Below are positions 1-11,700 of a stretch of DNA of 64,000 nucleotides, one piece after another. Source of the stretch: Branchiostoma floridae (lineage: Eukaryota > Chordata > Leptocardii > Amphioxiformes > Branchiostomatidae); contig NC_049992.1 in the NCBI RefSeq assembly GCF_000003815.2, positions 18,447,745-18,511,744 of the forward strand. Direction: 5' to 3'. The position numbers and the translations under genes are program-made. Positions within the stretch are counted from its first letter, which is position 1. Each line of letters starts with the position of its first letter. The notes beneath the pieces are model-generated. The model was not told the origin of the DNA. It made no database searches and was given only the letters and a program-made list of their open reading frames with translations.

Positions 1-374
1 TCTTACTGTCTTGATTACTCTTGTGGCACTAAAAATGAAGGAAGAAATTTAAAGATCTACGCGAAATGGTGTTTTCAATGGAGGAATCTTCTATTGATGG
101 TGGATTCTGCTCTGCCGTTGGGTTTAGGCGCACCAGAAGAACCTATATTTGGAACGAATGAAAAAAATGTTGTCAGGAACAGAATAATAATGAGAATGAA
201 AGACTAATGCTATATGAAAATGATACATTTGTATTATGTATTTTGTATTTGCTGATTTTTCAAACACAAATAACAAACACAAACAGTAAACCATCCAGCA
301 ACAAATAATAAACCAACAAGAATATATTTAAGGGGAACACTTTGCTTGTTAATACACTGATAATAAAATTTGTA
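1..374. other. A/T-rich spacer, no gene seen
   Basis: No open frame, splice-flanked exon or clear repeat structure is visible before the first MITE. The sequence is A/T-rich with short A runs. Confidence 0.5.
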
Positions 375-377
375 TTA

Positions 378-903
378 GGCCACAGCAAGTAAATTTTATG
401 GATGACATCAGCGCGCGCATTAATTTTCGCCTGATTTCAGAAAAAAAAACAAGAATTTTTTCTTCTGCAGGGATAGTCAACATGACGATAAAGTACCAAA
501 AGGAGCAAATATGTTGTGTTGTAGCATAATAATTGTACTTGTAGAAGTGACACTTGCGAGTGACCCAGGGCTGTAGTTGTAGGAATGAAACTTATTGGAT
601 AGTTGTAAAAGTGACACCAATATGGAAGCTATGAGTGTGGTTACCAACTTTGTTGGTGATGCCAGTCTATCACACTAGTGTCACTTTTACCACACCAGTA
701 CATGTCTTAAATACAGGAATGTTGGCTCTGATACCATGTTTTGTCCCATTAATTCTTTTTACAACAGTCATCACAACTTTATGGTGCCTATGTTTGAAAA
801 TGTAGCCATCTTGTTTTTTCACCCATCTTATTTTTTTTCGCCCTATCGCACTATTTTTGCAGTCTGCAGAGGATGTCATCCATAAAATTTACTTGCTGTG
901 GCC
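378..903. mobile_element. PIF/Harbinger-like MITE (copy 1)
   Basis: Terminal inverted repeats begin GGCCACAGCAAGTAAATTTT and continue into TATGGATGACATC on both ends. The element is flanked by TTA at 375-377 and 904-906, a 3-bp target-site duplication typical of PIF/Harbinger elements (TWA). It is 526 bp and encodes no transposase, so it is non-autonomous. A second full copy in the opposite orientation lies at 55860-56364, and a diverged relative at 11024-11437. Confidence 0.82.
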
Positions 904-1139
904 TTAGTGAAAAAGCTTTTTGGGGACGGCGCTCTCCCTGTGCCCCGCCACTGAAAACTCGTAACAAGTTACAGGTACGGATTGTCGTTACAGGTGAGCA
1001 CACCTTACGGGGCAGGAGAAAGACGTAAAAACAAAATTTAAGGTTCTTACGTGCACGCTTCCGGCTCACAGCAAACCTTCGCTCCCCACTGCCAGCAGAA
1101 TGTCGGACAATTCTAGTCAACAGAAGAGATATACCTCAT

Positions 1140-1487
1140 CAATACACACCTTTCACATACATCCTGAATGAATGAATTTTTTTTCGATTATTATGATCCG
1201 TCAAAAAGTATATAGCAGCCACGGGCTTAATTGCATAATTTACACTTAAAATCATTGACTTAGGCAAATTACAGTTTTACATTTAAACGGATTAATGACG
1301 ATATTTGTGTTCTTAAGATAAAAAAAAATAAATGCTATTTTAAAACAGATAGGTTTAAACCGATATGATCCTCGTAAAGTCTACAATATCTACGCCAAAA
1401 AAGCAGTTACTAAATCAACTGGATATGATTTTGAAACTTTCAACATTGACATGCATTTTCAACACGCATTTTCAGCTTTGATTTAGG
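1140..1487. other. A/T-rich spacer, nothing recognised
   Basis: No coding signal or recognisable element; A/T-rich sequence downstream of the minus-strand gene that ends near 1873. Confidence 0.4.
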
Positions 1488-1735
1488 TTGCTACCTGAAA
1501 TGTCTGACCGTTTCCCAAGTCATGTCCAGTTGCTTGTGTAATTGCTATTTGGTGTATCTTATTACTTAGATATCTTACCTTCATCGACCTCAAATATATA
1601 TGTTTTTGAAATGAATACTACTAAGTCGACGAAGGTTAGACATCTGCAGACAATAAGATACGCAAGGTAGTAGTTACCCAAGCGACGACTGGATAAATTT
1701 CTAAATGGGCAGACGTTTCAGGAAGCATCCTAAAT
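1488..1735. repeat. Diverged fold-back inverted repeat
   Basis: The left arm (GCTACCTGAAATGTCTGACC onward) is an imperfect inverted copy of the right arm (ending GGCAGACGTTTCAGGAAGC). Shared blocks include GTATCTTATT and the CTTCRTCGAC stretch near the centre. Arm identity is roughly 70-75 percent by eye. It looks like an old fold-back or MITE copy; class unknown. Confidence 0.5.
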
Positions 1736-1872
1736 GATAGTAATTATGCGTGTAATTATGGTAAAAAGGTTGATGGGTTGATTACATTGGACCATTATCT
1801 TACTACGAAGAAGACAGAACGTGTTTGCATCTCTACATTCCAATGGGGGTATTTGGGACAACCGAAATGTAA

Positions 1873-4800
1873 CTACAATACCTTTGGTTCCGCGGCTGCT
1901 GTTGAATTGGCGGCAACTCCCGCTCCCGCCGCTGCCTCATCTGCGGTCTCTGCCTTTTCTGTAGCTGCGCCCACAGTGGCAGTCGCCTCGCCTTCTGCAG
2001 CAGTATCATTGGCTCCTGCAGCATTTCCTGCAGCCGCAGCCGCCGCCCCTGCAGCCGCTCCTGCAGCCCCCTTAGCAGCCTCACCGACGGCTTGACTCGC
2101 GCTATCAACCGCTCCCTTCGCAGCATCCGCAGCCCCCTTTGCCGCCTCTCCCAGCGCCGTTCCCTCAGCAGCCTTGGCGGCGCTGTCGATCGCTCCCTTC
2201 GCGGCGTCACCCGCGGAATCGGCGGCTCCCTTCGCAGCGGCGGCTGCAGCGGCTGCAGCCCCAGCAGCAGCCCCGTCGTCTTTCGCTCCCTCAGCTGCTT
2301 CACCGGCAGCTTCCTTGGCAGCCTCGGCGGCGGCAGCTCCTTCTGCCCCCGCGTCGTTAGCAGCATCGGCGGCTCCCTCAGCTGCTTTGCCGGCAGCTTC
2401 CTTTGCAGCTTCGGCAGCCGCAGCGGCGGCGGCAGCCGCTTCTGCCCCCGTGTCTTTGGCAGCGTCGGCGGCTCCCTCAGCTGCTTCGCCGCCTGCTTCC
2501 TTTGCAGCTTCGGCAGCCGCAGCGGCGGCGGCAGCCGCTTCTGCCCCCGTATCTTTGGCAGCGTCGGCGGCTCCCTCAGCGGCTTCATTGGCAGCGTCGG
2601 CGGCACCCTCTGCAGCTTCTCCCGCGGCCTCACCTGCAGAACCCGCGGCTTCTTTGGCAGCTTCGGCAGCGGCGGCGGCAGCAGCGGCTGCAGCGGCGGC
2701 TTCTGCAGGATCCTTTGCCTCCTCCCCCTCCTGTCTCAGCAATAGCGATTGGATTTCTAGCTGTATGGATTGAAAAATCAACGTACAATGAACATCAATT
2801 TTGCAGGTCACTGCCATGTTTGGCACCGCTATTTTGCCGCAATGCCACCAAACGGCAAGGAGTCAAGACAGGCCTAGCCCTATTCAGACAGGGCTTTTTT
2901 GGTCATCCCTGGACCGGGGGGGGGGGGGCTTTTGAGGCCCTCCACTTCTAAGTCCTCTAACTCTTGAACGACGTGCCGTAGGGCCACCAAATTTTCAGGA
3001 CATGATATCGACATAATATCTGACGAGTATTTGACGTTTGACGTTACGTTGACCTAAAATGACGTAATTATGACGTCATCAATCTGATTATATTGGCCGG
3101 ACCCATGAAAAAAGGGTATTCTCAGAATACTTCAAGTTATACTACAAAAATGTAACAACAAGTGCAGATAACAGAATAATAATGTTTATTACGACTGGAA
3201 TTGCCAATAGCAACATCGATGACGTCATAATGACGTCATAAGATGACGTCATGCACATCTAAGATACGAGTTAGGCTCCGCCATATTATATCCACTACCT
3301 TGAATTTTTAAAAGTTCTTTTTTTGCAACAAATCATCACAAAGGGCAATGGAAATAGACTAAATTCATTAATTTAGATAGTTTTTGATGAAAAAATACCA
3401 GGTAGTTACAAATTTTAAGGGATAATTAGCTTGTTATTCTTGATCTAGCCATACGGTCCGCCATCTTGGATTTTGGGCTGATGACGTCATCAAATTAGCA
3501 TAATTTATGCATACATAATTATGAAAGATATGCTAAATAATATAAGATTTTATTTATGTAACAAAATAGCAGTAATATAGCAAATAAATGTGAAAAATAC
3601 ATTGTTAGAACCAAAAATTGTGATTTTTGGCAAAACTGCCTGTCAGCAAACGGTTGCCATGGCAACACGAAAAAATGGAAAATTTGTAAAACTTTGTAAA
3701 ATTGTTGCCAACAATATTTTAGGAAAACTCACCAAATTTGGTGGCTTTAGCGTAAGGCGTTCTGGCGTTATGGGGCATCGAAGTTAGCGCGGGCCTCAAA
3801 AGCCACCCCCCCCCCGGTCTGAATAGGGCTAGAGGAATGTACCTTAAGATTTTCTGAAGCGTTTGTCATGATTAGGTAAATATCTCTCAAGTTGTGCTAT
3901 GTAAAACCTATCTTTCATACTTTGAGTGGTTAAAATGGCACAGTAACAAGCCACACAAGGAGTCCTTTGTTTATTAGAACCCTAAAAGCGCGCTGACGTC
4001 GTACGCGCCCTGCACATGGACATCACCTTTTTGCTCCGTGAATGTTGGTATGGAATGGAATAGAGTAGCTTCATCGTATTACGTAGGAAAGTGGAAAAAA
4101 TTTGTTTTACAGCTCTGAGTCAGACTGATATGCCAGCCAGGACCGGGTAGCTAGCGAGTTTCGTTCGGGGAGCCAAGGCAGTCAGCCCGCCGATCTCACA
4201 TAAGCGCTCCGGGGAGTTCAAGCCTGAAGGAGTTATCACTACCCTTGTCCCTTGGATAAGGGTAGGTGGACCTCATCGGGCTTAAACTCCCCGGGGCGCT
4301 AATAGGAGATCGGGCGGGCCTGACTGTCTTGGGCAACCGAATAAACTGTCCTAGATGCCCGATCCTGGCTGGCTCCCAGGGTATCAAGTGCAGGGCAATC
4401 CCCAAAGCGACTCCTCACCGCTGGTTGGAGCTCCACCTCCTCCAGACGATACATGTTTTCCCGCGCAGTCTCCAGTCCCTCCACTCCTGTCAGTCTGCGC
4501 ACCATGTCGTCCAACTCCAACACGCTCTGCTCCCATTTATGGAAGTCTTCACTTCCCACTGGTTGAAAAAAAAAAACACAAAAATAAAATTCAAATTTGT
4601 CGTTCCCTTGTTCAGTTATCCACCTTAGAAGATTTTGACAAAATCATCCCTGCAGTTCCAGAGCAACCTGCTAGGGGATCCAAACATACACCGCGTATTT
4701 CTTACGTAACAAGCTATCTGCCAACAAAAAATCAAGACCATAGCACATCCAGGTTCTTGAGTTATGTTAACTACAAAGATCCGGAAAACGAACAGACAGA

Positions 4801-7800
4801 CAGACAGACACACCCAAAATTATATTTCCATTATTCATGGAGATGACGACACAGGGGTGATAAATGCTATGCTTTCTTCAGCCGATCGTTTTCAGGATGT
4901 ACGCGTAACAGCTGATACACTAATGTGCCGATGTTTTTGTTTGTTTGTCACCGGCAGTTCTAATCTCTGATTGGTTTATGACAGAAAAAAAGAAGAACGA
5001 AGAAGAAGAAAACACCAACAAAAATCTTATGTTTCCCTTTGGAAGGTATAATTAGGTATGATGCAATACTCACTTGGTACGCCAGGTGTCTCTGCACGAC
5101 CTTGCTTCATGGCTTCGAGATATTTCCCTGCCTGTGATTGGAAAATTTTGAGACATTTTACAATCAGCTTCACATATGGATAGAGCACTATTGAAAAACA
5201 GGTATTAGATCTAACTGACAACTCTTAAATGACAAAGTGGCAATAAGAAATGGCATTCTTGAACTAATTTAACTGCAATATACAGCACCATAGACTTCCT
5301 GCAACTTATGATCCACTGCTCACTGAGTCACGTGTTTTATCTGCATAACGTGACGTCACGGCAGCAGTAGATTGCTCATTCCTTGACAAAGACTGATGCT
5401 GTTCAGTCGAAAATTTGGGTGAGTCCAATTTTTGTGTTGGATATTACAGTTAAACTAGTTAAAAAATGACTTCTAGCAACTTTCAAGTTAAGAAATACCA
5501 TTGATTGAACCATAAGAGTTGTTTTACCAGGTCTCCGATTTCTCTCATCCTGAAGTGCCACATTTTATCCGCCAGGGCTTCCTTAAGAGGTGCCGAGCCC
5601 CTCGTCTTCTTCAGAATGTCGTCCATCTTCTGGATGATTGCTTCTTCCTGTTTGATCTGTTCGTTCTCTGTATAGAAACAATTACAGCGCCATTTAGATA
5701 GAAAATAACCCGTAAATAAACAGCTGCAGTACTAGTAAATATAACTAGAGGGCCCAAAAATCTAACTTTGCCTGACGCTGCAGGACTACAATTCATATCA
5801 CAAAGTAACCGATAAACAAACAACTGCAGTTCTAGTAAACTTAAAGAGGGCCTAAAAGTTTACACACGTTTGCTTGGCACTACAGGACTACAAATTATTT
5901 CACAGAGAGATCGAGAAAAAACAGCTGCAGTTCCAGTAACCGTAGCTAGAGGGCACAAAAGTTCGCACACCTTTGCCTGACTACACTTCACCTCACAAAG
6001 TAACTTATAAATAGACACCTGCAGTACCAGTAAACGTAACTAGAGGGCCAAAAGTTCACACACGTTTGCCTGACGCTACAAGACTACAATCCATATCACA
6101 AAGTAACTGATAAACAAACAGCTACAGTTCAAGTAAACGTAACTAGAGGGCCTAATAGTCCACACACGTTTACTTGACACTACAGGACTACAAATCATTT
6201 CACAGAGTGATCGAGAAAAAAACAGATGCAGTTCCAGTAAACGTAGCTAGAGGGCACAGAAGTTCGCACACGTTTGCCTGATACTCCAGGACTACACTTC
6301 CCCTCACAAAGTAACTTATAAATAGACACCTGCAGTACCAGTATACGTAACTAGAGGACCAAAAGTTCACACACGTTTGCCTTACGCTACAAGACTACAA
6401 TTCATATAACTGATAAACAAACAGCTGCAGTTCCAGTAACCGTAAGTAGAGGGCCAAAATTTGATACATGTTTGCCTGACTTTACAGGCTATGAACAACC
6501 AAAAAATTACCCACTTGGTGGTCACAACAATGAAAACACACTCCATCATTTTGATAATAGCACTAGGGACAAAATCTTGCTAATAAGCTCTCCCATGTCT
6601 CGGTCAGCCGATGTCTACATACATTAAAGATTCTTGTCCCATGCTTTGTTACTAATTTTGGCAACTAACTTTACAGATTTTTTAAATCATTTGCATCAAA
6701 TAAGTGGTCAAAAAATAGATGGTAGTAAACTGTATTAATTTCTAAAAGATAAGCAGTTATGATAAGGTATCTAGGTGCCTGTCTCTCTATGTAGCACGCG
6801 TCCTTGGGTTCACACCTTGTATATGGGTCGACTCTAGTTTATTGCCTTTTAATGGTAAAATGCCTTTTAATGGCAGAGAACACTTCTTTACCATCAACAC
6901 GCATTCTTTACCATTAAAAGGTAATAAACTAGAGTCGACCCATATACAAGGTGTAAACCCAAGGACGCGTGCTACATAGAGAGACAGGGGGTGAAAATAG
7001 GACAAAGTTTTAAACTTCTGTTACATAAAATGTAGACTTTCGGTGTAAACTAAATCAAATGGATCCACAACTGTTGACAATGGTGCTATTTTTACATGAA
7101 CAACACTAACTTTAAGTTCAATTTTGATTTAATAGCGTCAGAATTGTAAGCAACGTCAACACTAATTACAAACATAGCTGACCCCAAACAAAATGGCGGC
7201 GAGCCGTCGACTCAGACACTCTTTTGTCATACGTTCACTCTAAGTCCCATATTTACACCCTTTCTCTTGGATATCTAACATATCTAGATATTAAACGCAT
7301 GAAGAGATTCTGTGGTCTGTTATCAGTCACTTGTACTGTGAAAAGAAGTTGTCTGCTAAAAGCCAAAGTATAGGTGTGTCATTTAAAGTTGTAATCTATA
7401 GTGCGGTTCGGTCATGTGGAAATCCCACCATGAAGGCAAAACTTAAGCCTAAATTCCGTAATCTTTTATTATTTATGGAAAAGTCAATCTTTAACAACAC
7501 TAATTGATTAAGGTACGTTTAGGTGAAAATTGTTGCTATTGTAGACCGTAAAGGTGCGACTATTCTACATATCATTGTTCGGTCATGTGGAACGCTCGCC
7601 ATCATTACGGCTTGACCTGAACTTACACTTACAACGTTGTCTGTAATGCATGTGTGCCAAAACTCATTGGTGTAGATAATAATACGAAATGATCATGTGT
7701 TTGTGAAAATTAAAGACGGCAGATGGGTCATTTTTGAGGATGTAATGATTAGGATATACATATATATATATAAACAATTCCAAATACAAGAGTGGCGATC

Positions 7801-9247
7801 AAGTTGTGACGGACCTGAGACCTTAAGTTCGACAGTGTTTTTTTTTTACATTTTCATTTTCATATAGACAAAAATATTTTTAAACTCTTTGTGTGTTTTG
7901 TTGTCTTGTCAGTCATATCTTTTATTACATTTGTAGGATATTCCAATGCAAAATCTAATGGTTATACAATTCTAATTCAGGTCGTAGCGAAGTTGCCTAA
8001 ATGGGCAAAGTCACCTTCAGTCTGACCGAGGTTGATGAAAGCTCCTTGGTCAGACAGGTACTAGGTGTGGGGTTGGGGGTAATTGATGGACCAAAACAAT
8101 CGCGAATTGAATATTTTAATGATTTCACGGCGGTCGGTTGCTAGGGTATTCTTTCCCGTTGCTATGCGAGTTCGACAGAGTATCGGGTTACAAGAGGCCT
8201 ACTATTTGCTAACCGTAAAATATTTCAAAATAAACAAGATGTTATGACAAGGAAAATGTTTTCAAAATAAGATTAAATTCGCAATATTAGATAGTTTGAA
8301 TCTTCCTGTTTGAATTGAGATATTTGTTTTGTTTCGATTTTGCTACCAAAGACGGTTATTTTCTGTTTCAAGGAAGGCCTTCAATTTGACCATACTCTTG
8401 ATAAGATGGGCCGCAAGTGCCATGGCAAATTCTCGATTTTTATATTTTTCGTCATCTGAGAGGCAAATAAAACTTTCTGTTTTTGGGATTTTTTAATTTC
8501 TAATTTTAAGCAAAGTTACAGTCAAAAATATGCGTAAAAATGCCATTTTTCGCACTTAATTACCAATAATTCAAAATCTAAGGCATTTTTTAAAAATCCC
8601 AAAAACAGAAATCTCGGGAAAACCGTTGCGGTCATTTTGAGCCGTCAATGAGTTATGTTGGACTCTTCTTGGTGGAGATCTTAAACGATGTTTACACGCA
8701 TGTCATACCGCACGGAGAGCTGGAGGGTGTAGTTGATACCGGTGTAAACAACACTTATGATATTCAAGGTCACCAACAAAAACGCCAGTAGCTTCGTTAC
8801 ACATTACAGGTCCCAAACAAAGTGAAAGCATAGGTGTACTATCCAGAAAATTGTTTATATTGGTTAAAAAGTATATTTTTCGCCTGATTCAAGTTAGTTG
8901 GGGGGAAAATGCCAGAATGCACGGTTTTACCTGCAATGACCGCAGATGACCTAAATAGAACACGGGTTCGGTTCGAATTACGTCAGATGGAACCTCGTAG
9001 AAGAGGGTTCAAATTCGGCTAGACATGGGAGATTTTGAGCCCGTATTTGACCACCGTGTTTCTAGATTCATGCCTATATCACTACTTTTCCACCATATTT
9101 TGGTGCATTGTCGTCGCCATTGCCGTGCTTTAAGCTCTAAATTAAAGTGTGTTTGTGCATCGAAAAGTGAAATTTTGGGCTTTATAAAATGATCCAATGA
9201 CTCACCTTTAGCTGCATTTTCACCGACAGAAGTCGGCCAAGACAATC
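1873..9247 (-). CDS. Unrecognised gene, 3' part: coiled-coil-like exons plus Ala-rich LEA-like last exon
   Basis: I do not recognise this gene. Four minus-strand exons chain in phase: 9206-9247 (phase 1 to 1), 5528-5667 (1 to 0), 5074-5131 (0 to 1) and 1873-2756 (enters phase 1, ends at a stop). Each has AG acceptor and GT donor (gtgagt, gtaaaa, gtgagt). The first three encode about 80 charged, helix-prone residues including KQEEAIIQKMDDILKKTRG and a tryptophan-containing stretch MWHFRMREIGDL. The last exon encodes about 293 residues dominated by Ala, Glu, Gly, Lys and Asp, with AAEAAKEAAGK-type blocks and a 33-codon tandem repeat. Ala codons use all four third bases, which argues for selection on protein rather than simple DNA repetition. 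The pattern resembles LEA group 3 helices in composition only. The acceptor chosen (cagctag before AAATCC) is the one whose phase fits; the link of the Ala-rich exon to the others is inferred. Upstream exons were not found between 9.3 and 13.8 kb. Confidence 0.5.
2395..2600 (-). repeat. 99-bp in-frame coding tandem repeat in Ala-rich exon
   Basis: The block beginning TTCCTTTGCAGCTTCGGCAG at about 2399 recurs at about 2498, 99 bp (33 codons) later, nearly identical. A third, more diverged copy lies at 2300-2395. In the minus frame each unit reads as an Ala-rich run of eight or nine residues followed by EAAKEA and EGAADAAKDTGAE-type sequence. Confidence 0.75.
2879..3828. mobile_element. Non-autonomous DNA transposon with CCCTATTCAGAC termini
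   Basis: The left end reads CCCTATTCAGAC then a G run and GGCTTTTGAGGCCC. The right end is its inverted copy (GGGCCTCAAAAGCC, C run, GTCTGAATAGGG). CTAG (or TA) flanks both ends as target site. The interior is rich in TGACGTCAT-like palindromes and has no transposase. It lies in the last intron of the minus-strand gene, immediately 5' of the Ala-rich exon. Superfamily undecided. Confidence 0.65.
4162..4334. repeat. GC-rich inverted repeat able to form a long hairpin
   Basis: The arm at 4162-4214 (CCAAGGCAGTCAGCCCGCCG onward) is repeated in inverse at 4278-4334, with about 85 percent pairing and a loop of about 60 bp that itself contains a small palindrome (CCCTTGTCCCTTGGATAAGGG). No A/B box or target-site duplication is evident. 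Confidence 0.6.
5680..6490. repeat. Tandem repeat with about 100-bp monomers in a three-monomer higher-order pattern
   Basis: Monomers share CTGCAGTNCNAGTAAACGTAACTAGAGGG, CACACGTTTGCCTGACNCTACA and GACTACA blocks. Three variants alternate: one with CATATCACAAAGTAACNGATAAACA, one with CATTTCACAGAGNGATCGAGAAAA and one with CACCTCACAAAGTAACTTATAAATAGA. The first variant recurs at about 5784, 6082 and 6393, a higher-order period of about 300 bp. The array fills the intron directly upstream of exon 5528-5667. Confidence 0.8.
6778..6988. repeat. Near-perfect 82-bp-arm palindrome
   Basis: Arms 6778-6859 and 6907-6988 are inverted copies with only a few mismatches (from CCTGTCTCTCTATGTAGCAC inward to TTTTAATGGTAAA), around a 47-bp loop that repeats CCTTTTAATGG. 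It contains no coding capacity. It is either a fold-back element or a recent inverted duplication. Confidence 0.85.
7000..9205. other. Long intron sequence with a 20-bp hairpin
   Basis: This is presumed intron of the minus-strand gene. A perfect inverted pair TTTCTGTTTTTGGGATTTTT lies at 8474-8493 and 8592-8611. ATG in CAAAATGGCGGCGAGC at 7197 looks like a YY1-type motif, but its frame closes after 17 codons. No other supported feature was seen. Confidence 0.4.
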
Positions 9248-9390
9248 CTAGAATGGAAAAAAGCTTGTTAGTCATATCTTCCACAACAACAACAACAGCC
9301 AGGCTTTAATTCAGAAGTTTGCTCAATTCTAATTGTTGAATGGAAAATGTGAAAACTGAGAAGTCATATATTTTTTTGTTAAAAAAAGTT

Positions 9391-9660
9391 ATGTCTTCTG
9401 CTGACGTGGCGTATTAGGTTTGTGACACATATCTAGTATATAACTAGCCTAGAAAAATTGACAGACATAGTTGTTGAATGGCCCGTGTCTGTTAAGACTC
9501 AGTGTTACAGAGTGGTGACGAATAAATAACGTCTTATGATGACGTGGCGTTAGGTTTAAGACAAATTTCTTCTAGTATATAATTAGTCTACAAAAATGGA
9601 CAGATATGGTAGTTGAAAGGCATGTGTTTGTGAAGACTCAGTATTCCAAGGGGTGATTGA
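9391..9660. repeat. Two-copy tandem repeat, unit about 135 bp
   Basis: The segment containing TGACGTGGCGTATTAGGTTT, CTAGTATATAACTAG and AAGACTCAGT at 9391-9528 is repeated with about 80 percent identity at 9531-9660. Confidence 0.65.
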
Positions 9661-9679
9661 TTAGTTCTCGGTCTATTTA

Positions 9680-9996
9680 ACCCAGAAATTATGTGCCCAA
9701 CTCAAAATTTGGGGAGCATAATTATATAGTACATAGTATAAAGCTTTTTATCAATATCCACTAAATTTCAAAACATTATGATAATTACTTTGTAGGCGAC
9801 ACCCAGTAACATTCAATGAGAGAAAGGGACAAGACTTTTTTTCTCACCACTTACTTAATGATTTTCAAAAGGAGTTCTCAATTGGAAGCAAAGGAAAATT
9901 ATAATAATCATTTGAAATGTGGTAGACATTGCTAAAAGGCTTCGTACTAGTCAATTATGCTCCAAATTTGAGTTGTGCATCTTTTTTCTGGGTTAG
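9680..9996. mobile_element. MITE with AACCCAGAAA termini
   Basis: Left terminus AACCCAGAAATTATGTGCCC continues into ACTCAAAATTTGGGGAGCATAATT; the right end is its inverted copy ending TTCTGGGTT. TA flanks both ends. There is no coding content. It matches a TA-target, Tc1/mariner-style or similar non-autonomous element. Confidence 0.65.
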
Positions 9997-10002
9997 GTCC
10001 CT

Positions 10003-10513
10003 TTTCCACTTGACGGCGCTCTCATCGCGCTCTCACTACGATGGAAAATTGGCCAAAGAAATGATAAACCTTTGTTTTTAAACTAGGTTATTCCATCTTG
10101 GTTTGTTTCATTGTAAATCATCGGTACATTTTGAACATTTCTCCGGGTTCTGTCTATGACAATTATACTTTTTCACGAACTGCGGTTGAGAGTGCAGAGA
10201 GAGCGCGGTGAGAGCGCCGTCCAAGCTGAATTTGTATCAAAAACCACTGTCAAGACATATTGAGGCTCACGGCGCTCGATGCGCGCGCTCTCTGCACTCT
10301 CTCTGCGCTTATCGTTGGATCATCCTCGACACTCTCACAGCAAAACTGTTTTGACCCGGTTCATTCAAAACAGTCGCGGAGGTGATGGCGACCTTAGCGC
10401 TCCCACCGCGCTCTCTGTGCACTTCCAAGGCGACCTTGGCGATCCCACCTCCCTCTCACCAATTTGAGGTCGCAGAGAGAGCGCGGTGAGAGCGCCGTCC
10501 TAGTGGAAAGGTG
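10003..10513. mobile_element. Inverted-repeat element with GAGAGCGC blocks
   Basis: The ends CCTTTTCCACTTGACGGCGC and GCGCCGTCCTAGTGGAAAGG are inverted copies. The interior has four further copies of a GCGCTCTCNCCGCGCTCTC-type block in both orientations. The short open frame at 10279-10467 is a by-product of this block. No target-site duplication was identified. Confidence 0.6.
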
Positions 10514-11023
10514 GTACATGTATAAGGCCTAGCGCCTAGACCTTATTGATCTTGAGAACCAAAAAATACGTTCATAGTGCCTCAAACTTTGCACTCAAGT
10601 GATTTCAAACGTAACTGACGACACGAAACAAATATTCGAATGTCTACAACACTACATTGACAAAAAGTGTCGTTTGTTCAACACATTGCAAAGTATTTAG
10701 GAACCAAATCACGTTCACTAAATGTTTCAAATCTAGTCATTGCGTCAGGCGAACTTTCCCCACCTTGATGTCCTTGAAGCGTCACTGTCAACGCGACCAA
10801 GACGATCACAAGTACCCGCGACATCTTGACAAGCTGAAGAACGCCCCCTTCCCCTCCAAGACACGACGGAAGACGTTATTGACGACAGAAGACGTCTGAA
10901 GGGTCTGTATAGCCCTAGCACACAGTGATCAGAGAGGGTGTGTGTCCTTAGTCACTTACACTACCCCGACCGGTTCGACGGCACTTTTCTGCTGGGTACG
11001 GCCACACCGCATGGGAATGGTAG
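10514..11023. other. Spacer without a supported gene
   Basis: An 80-codon plus-strand open frame (10657-10899) has no splice context, no family resemblance and sits between repeats. I do not call it a gene. Confidence 0.35.
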
Positions 11024-11437
11024 GGCCACACCGCCTTAATTCTATGGATGACATCCTTTGGAGACCCCAAAACTAATATAATGCGCGCGAGCGAGAAAAA
11101 ATCCAGCAAAAGAAAAAAACAACTGCTGGACTAACCACTTAACATTCACACAATTCTTTCACAGGCTTGGTCTGTCTTATGTAACATTGTAAGGACAATC
11201 GTCGACATTTCAATCATGTTGATATTGCCATACTTGTTTAAAGAGGGAACAGGAGCGCAGTGCCCCCATGCCCTGACCATGCTCCCCATCTACCCTAAAG
11301 AGCAAATCCTCCGACAAGCATGAAATTCTGATTGACCATCGCTATTGTGTAACATGTGGCCACAGCAGTTCTTTTGGAGTACAGGCGAAAATCTACACTT
11401 GCGCGGATGTCATTCATAGAATTAAGTAAGTGTGGCC
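11024..11437. mobile_element. Diverged PIF/Harbinger-like MITE
   Basis: The termini GGCCACACCGCCTTAATTCT and the inverted AGAATTAAGTAAGTGTGGCC share the GGCCACA start and the ATGGATGACATCC motif with the copies at 378-903 and 55860-56364. The sub-motif TGACATCCTNNGGGAACCCC recurs as fragments at about 11850 and 28390. Confidence 0.6.
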
Positions 11438-11700
11438 TGAACTGAATTCTATATCAATTACTGTTGTTTGCGCATACAGCGACACAACTGCAGTTACCAT
11501 TGCCAAGAATGTTATATTATCAGTTTTGCTTGTTTGTTTGTGTTTGTTGGTGTTGTAACTCGAGAAATGTTACATAAACCTTTCTGATATTCGGTATGTG
11601 GTATACCCCCGAGGTAGTGGGCGACCCCCTTTGTGTCAAATCGTGCGAATGACTAGGCTGTAAGCCCTGGGGCACCCCTATTTAGTTGTACGAGTGTGAT

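Noticed and set aside
1833-2773. Other long open frames across the Ala-rich exon (plus-strand 217 and 199 codons, minus-strand 266 codons)
   Set aside because: They arise because GCN repeats stay open in several frames. The minus frame ending at 1873 is longest, has charged helical composition and fits the upstream exon phase.
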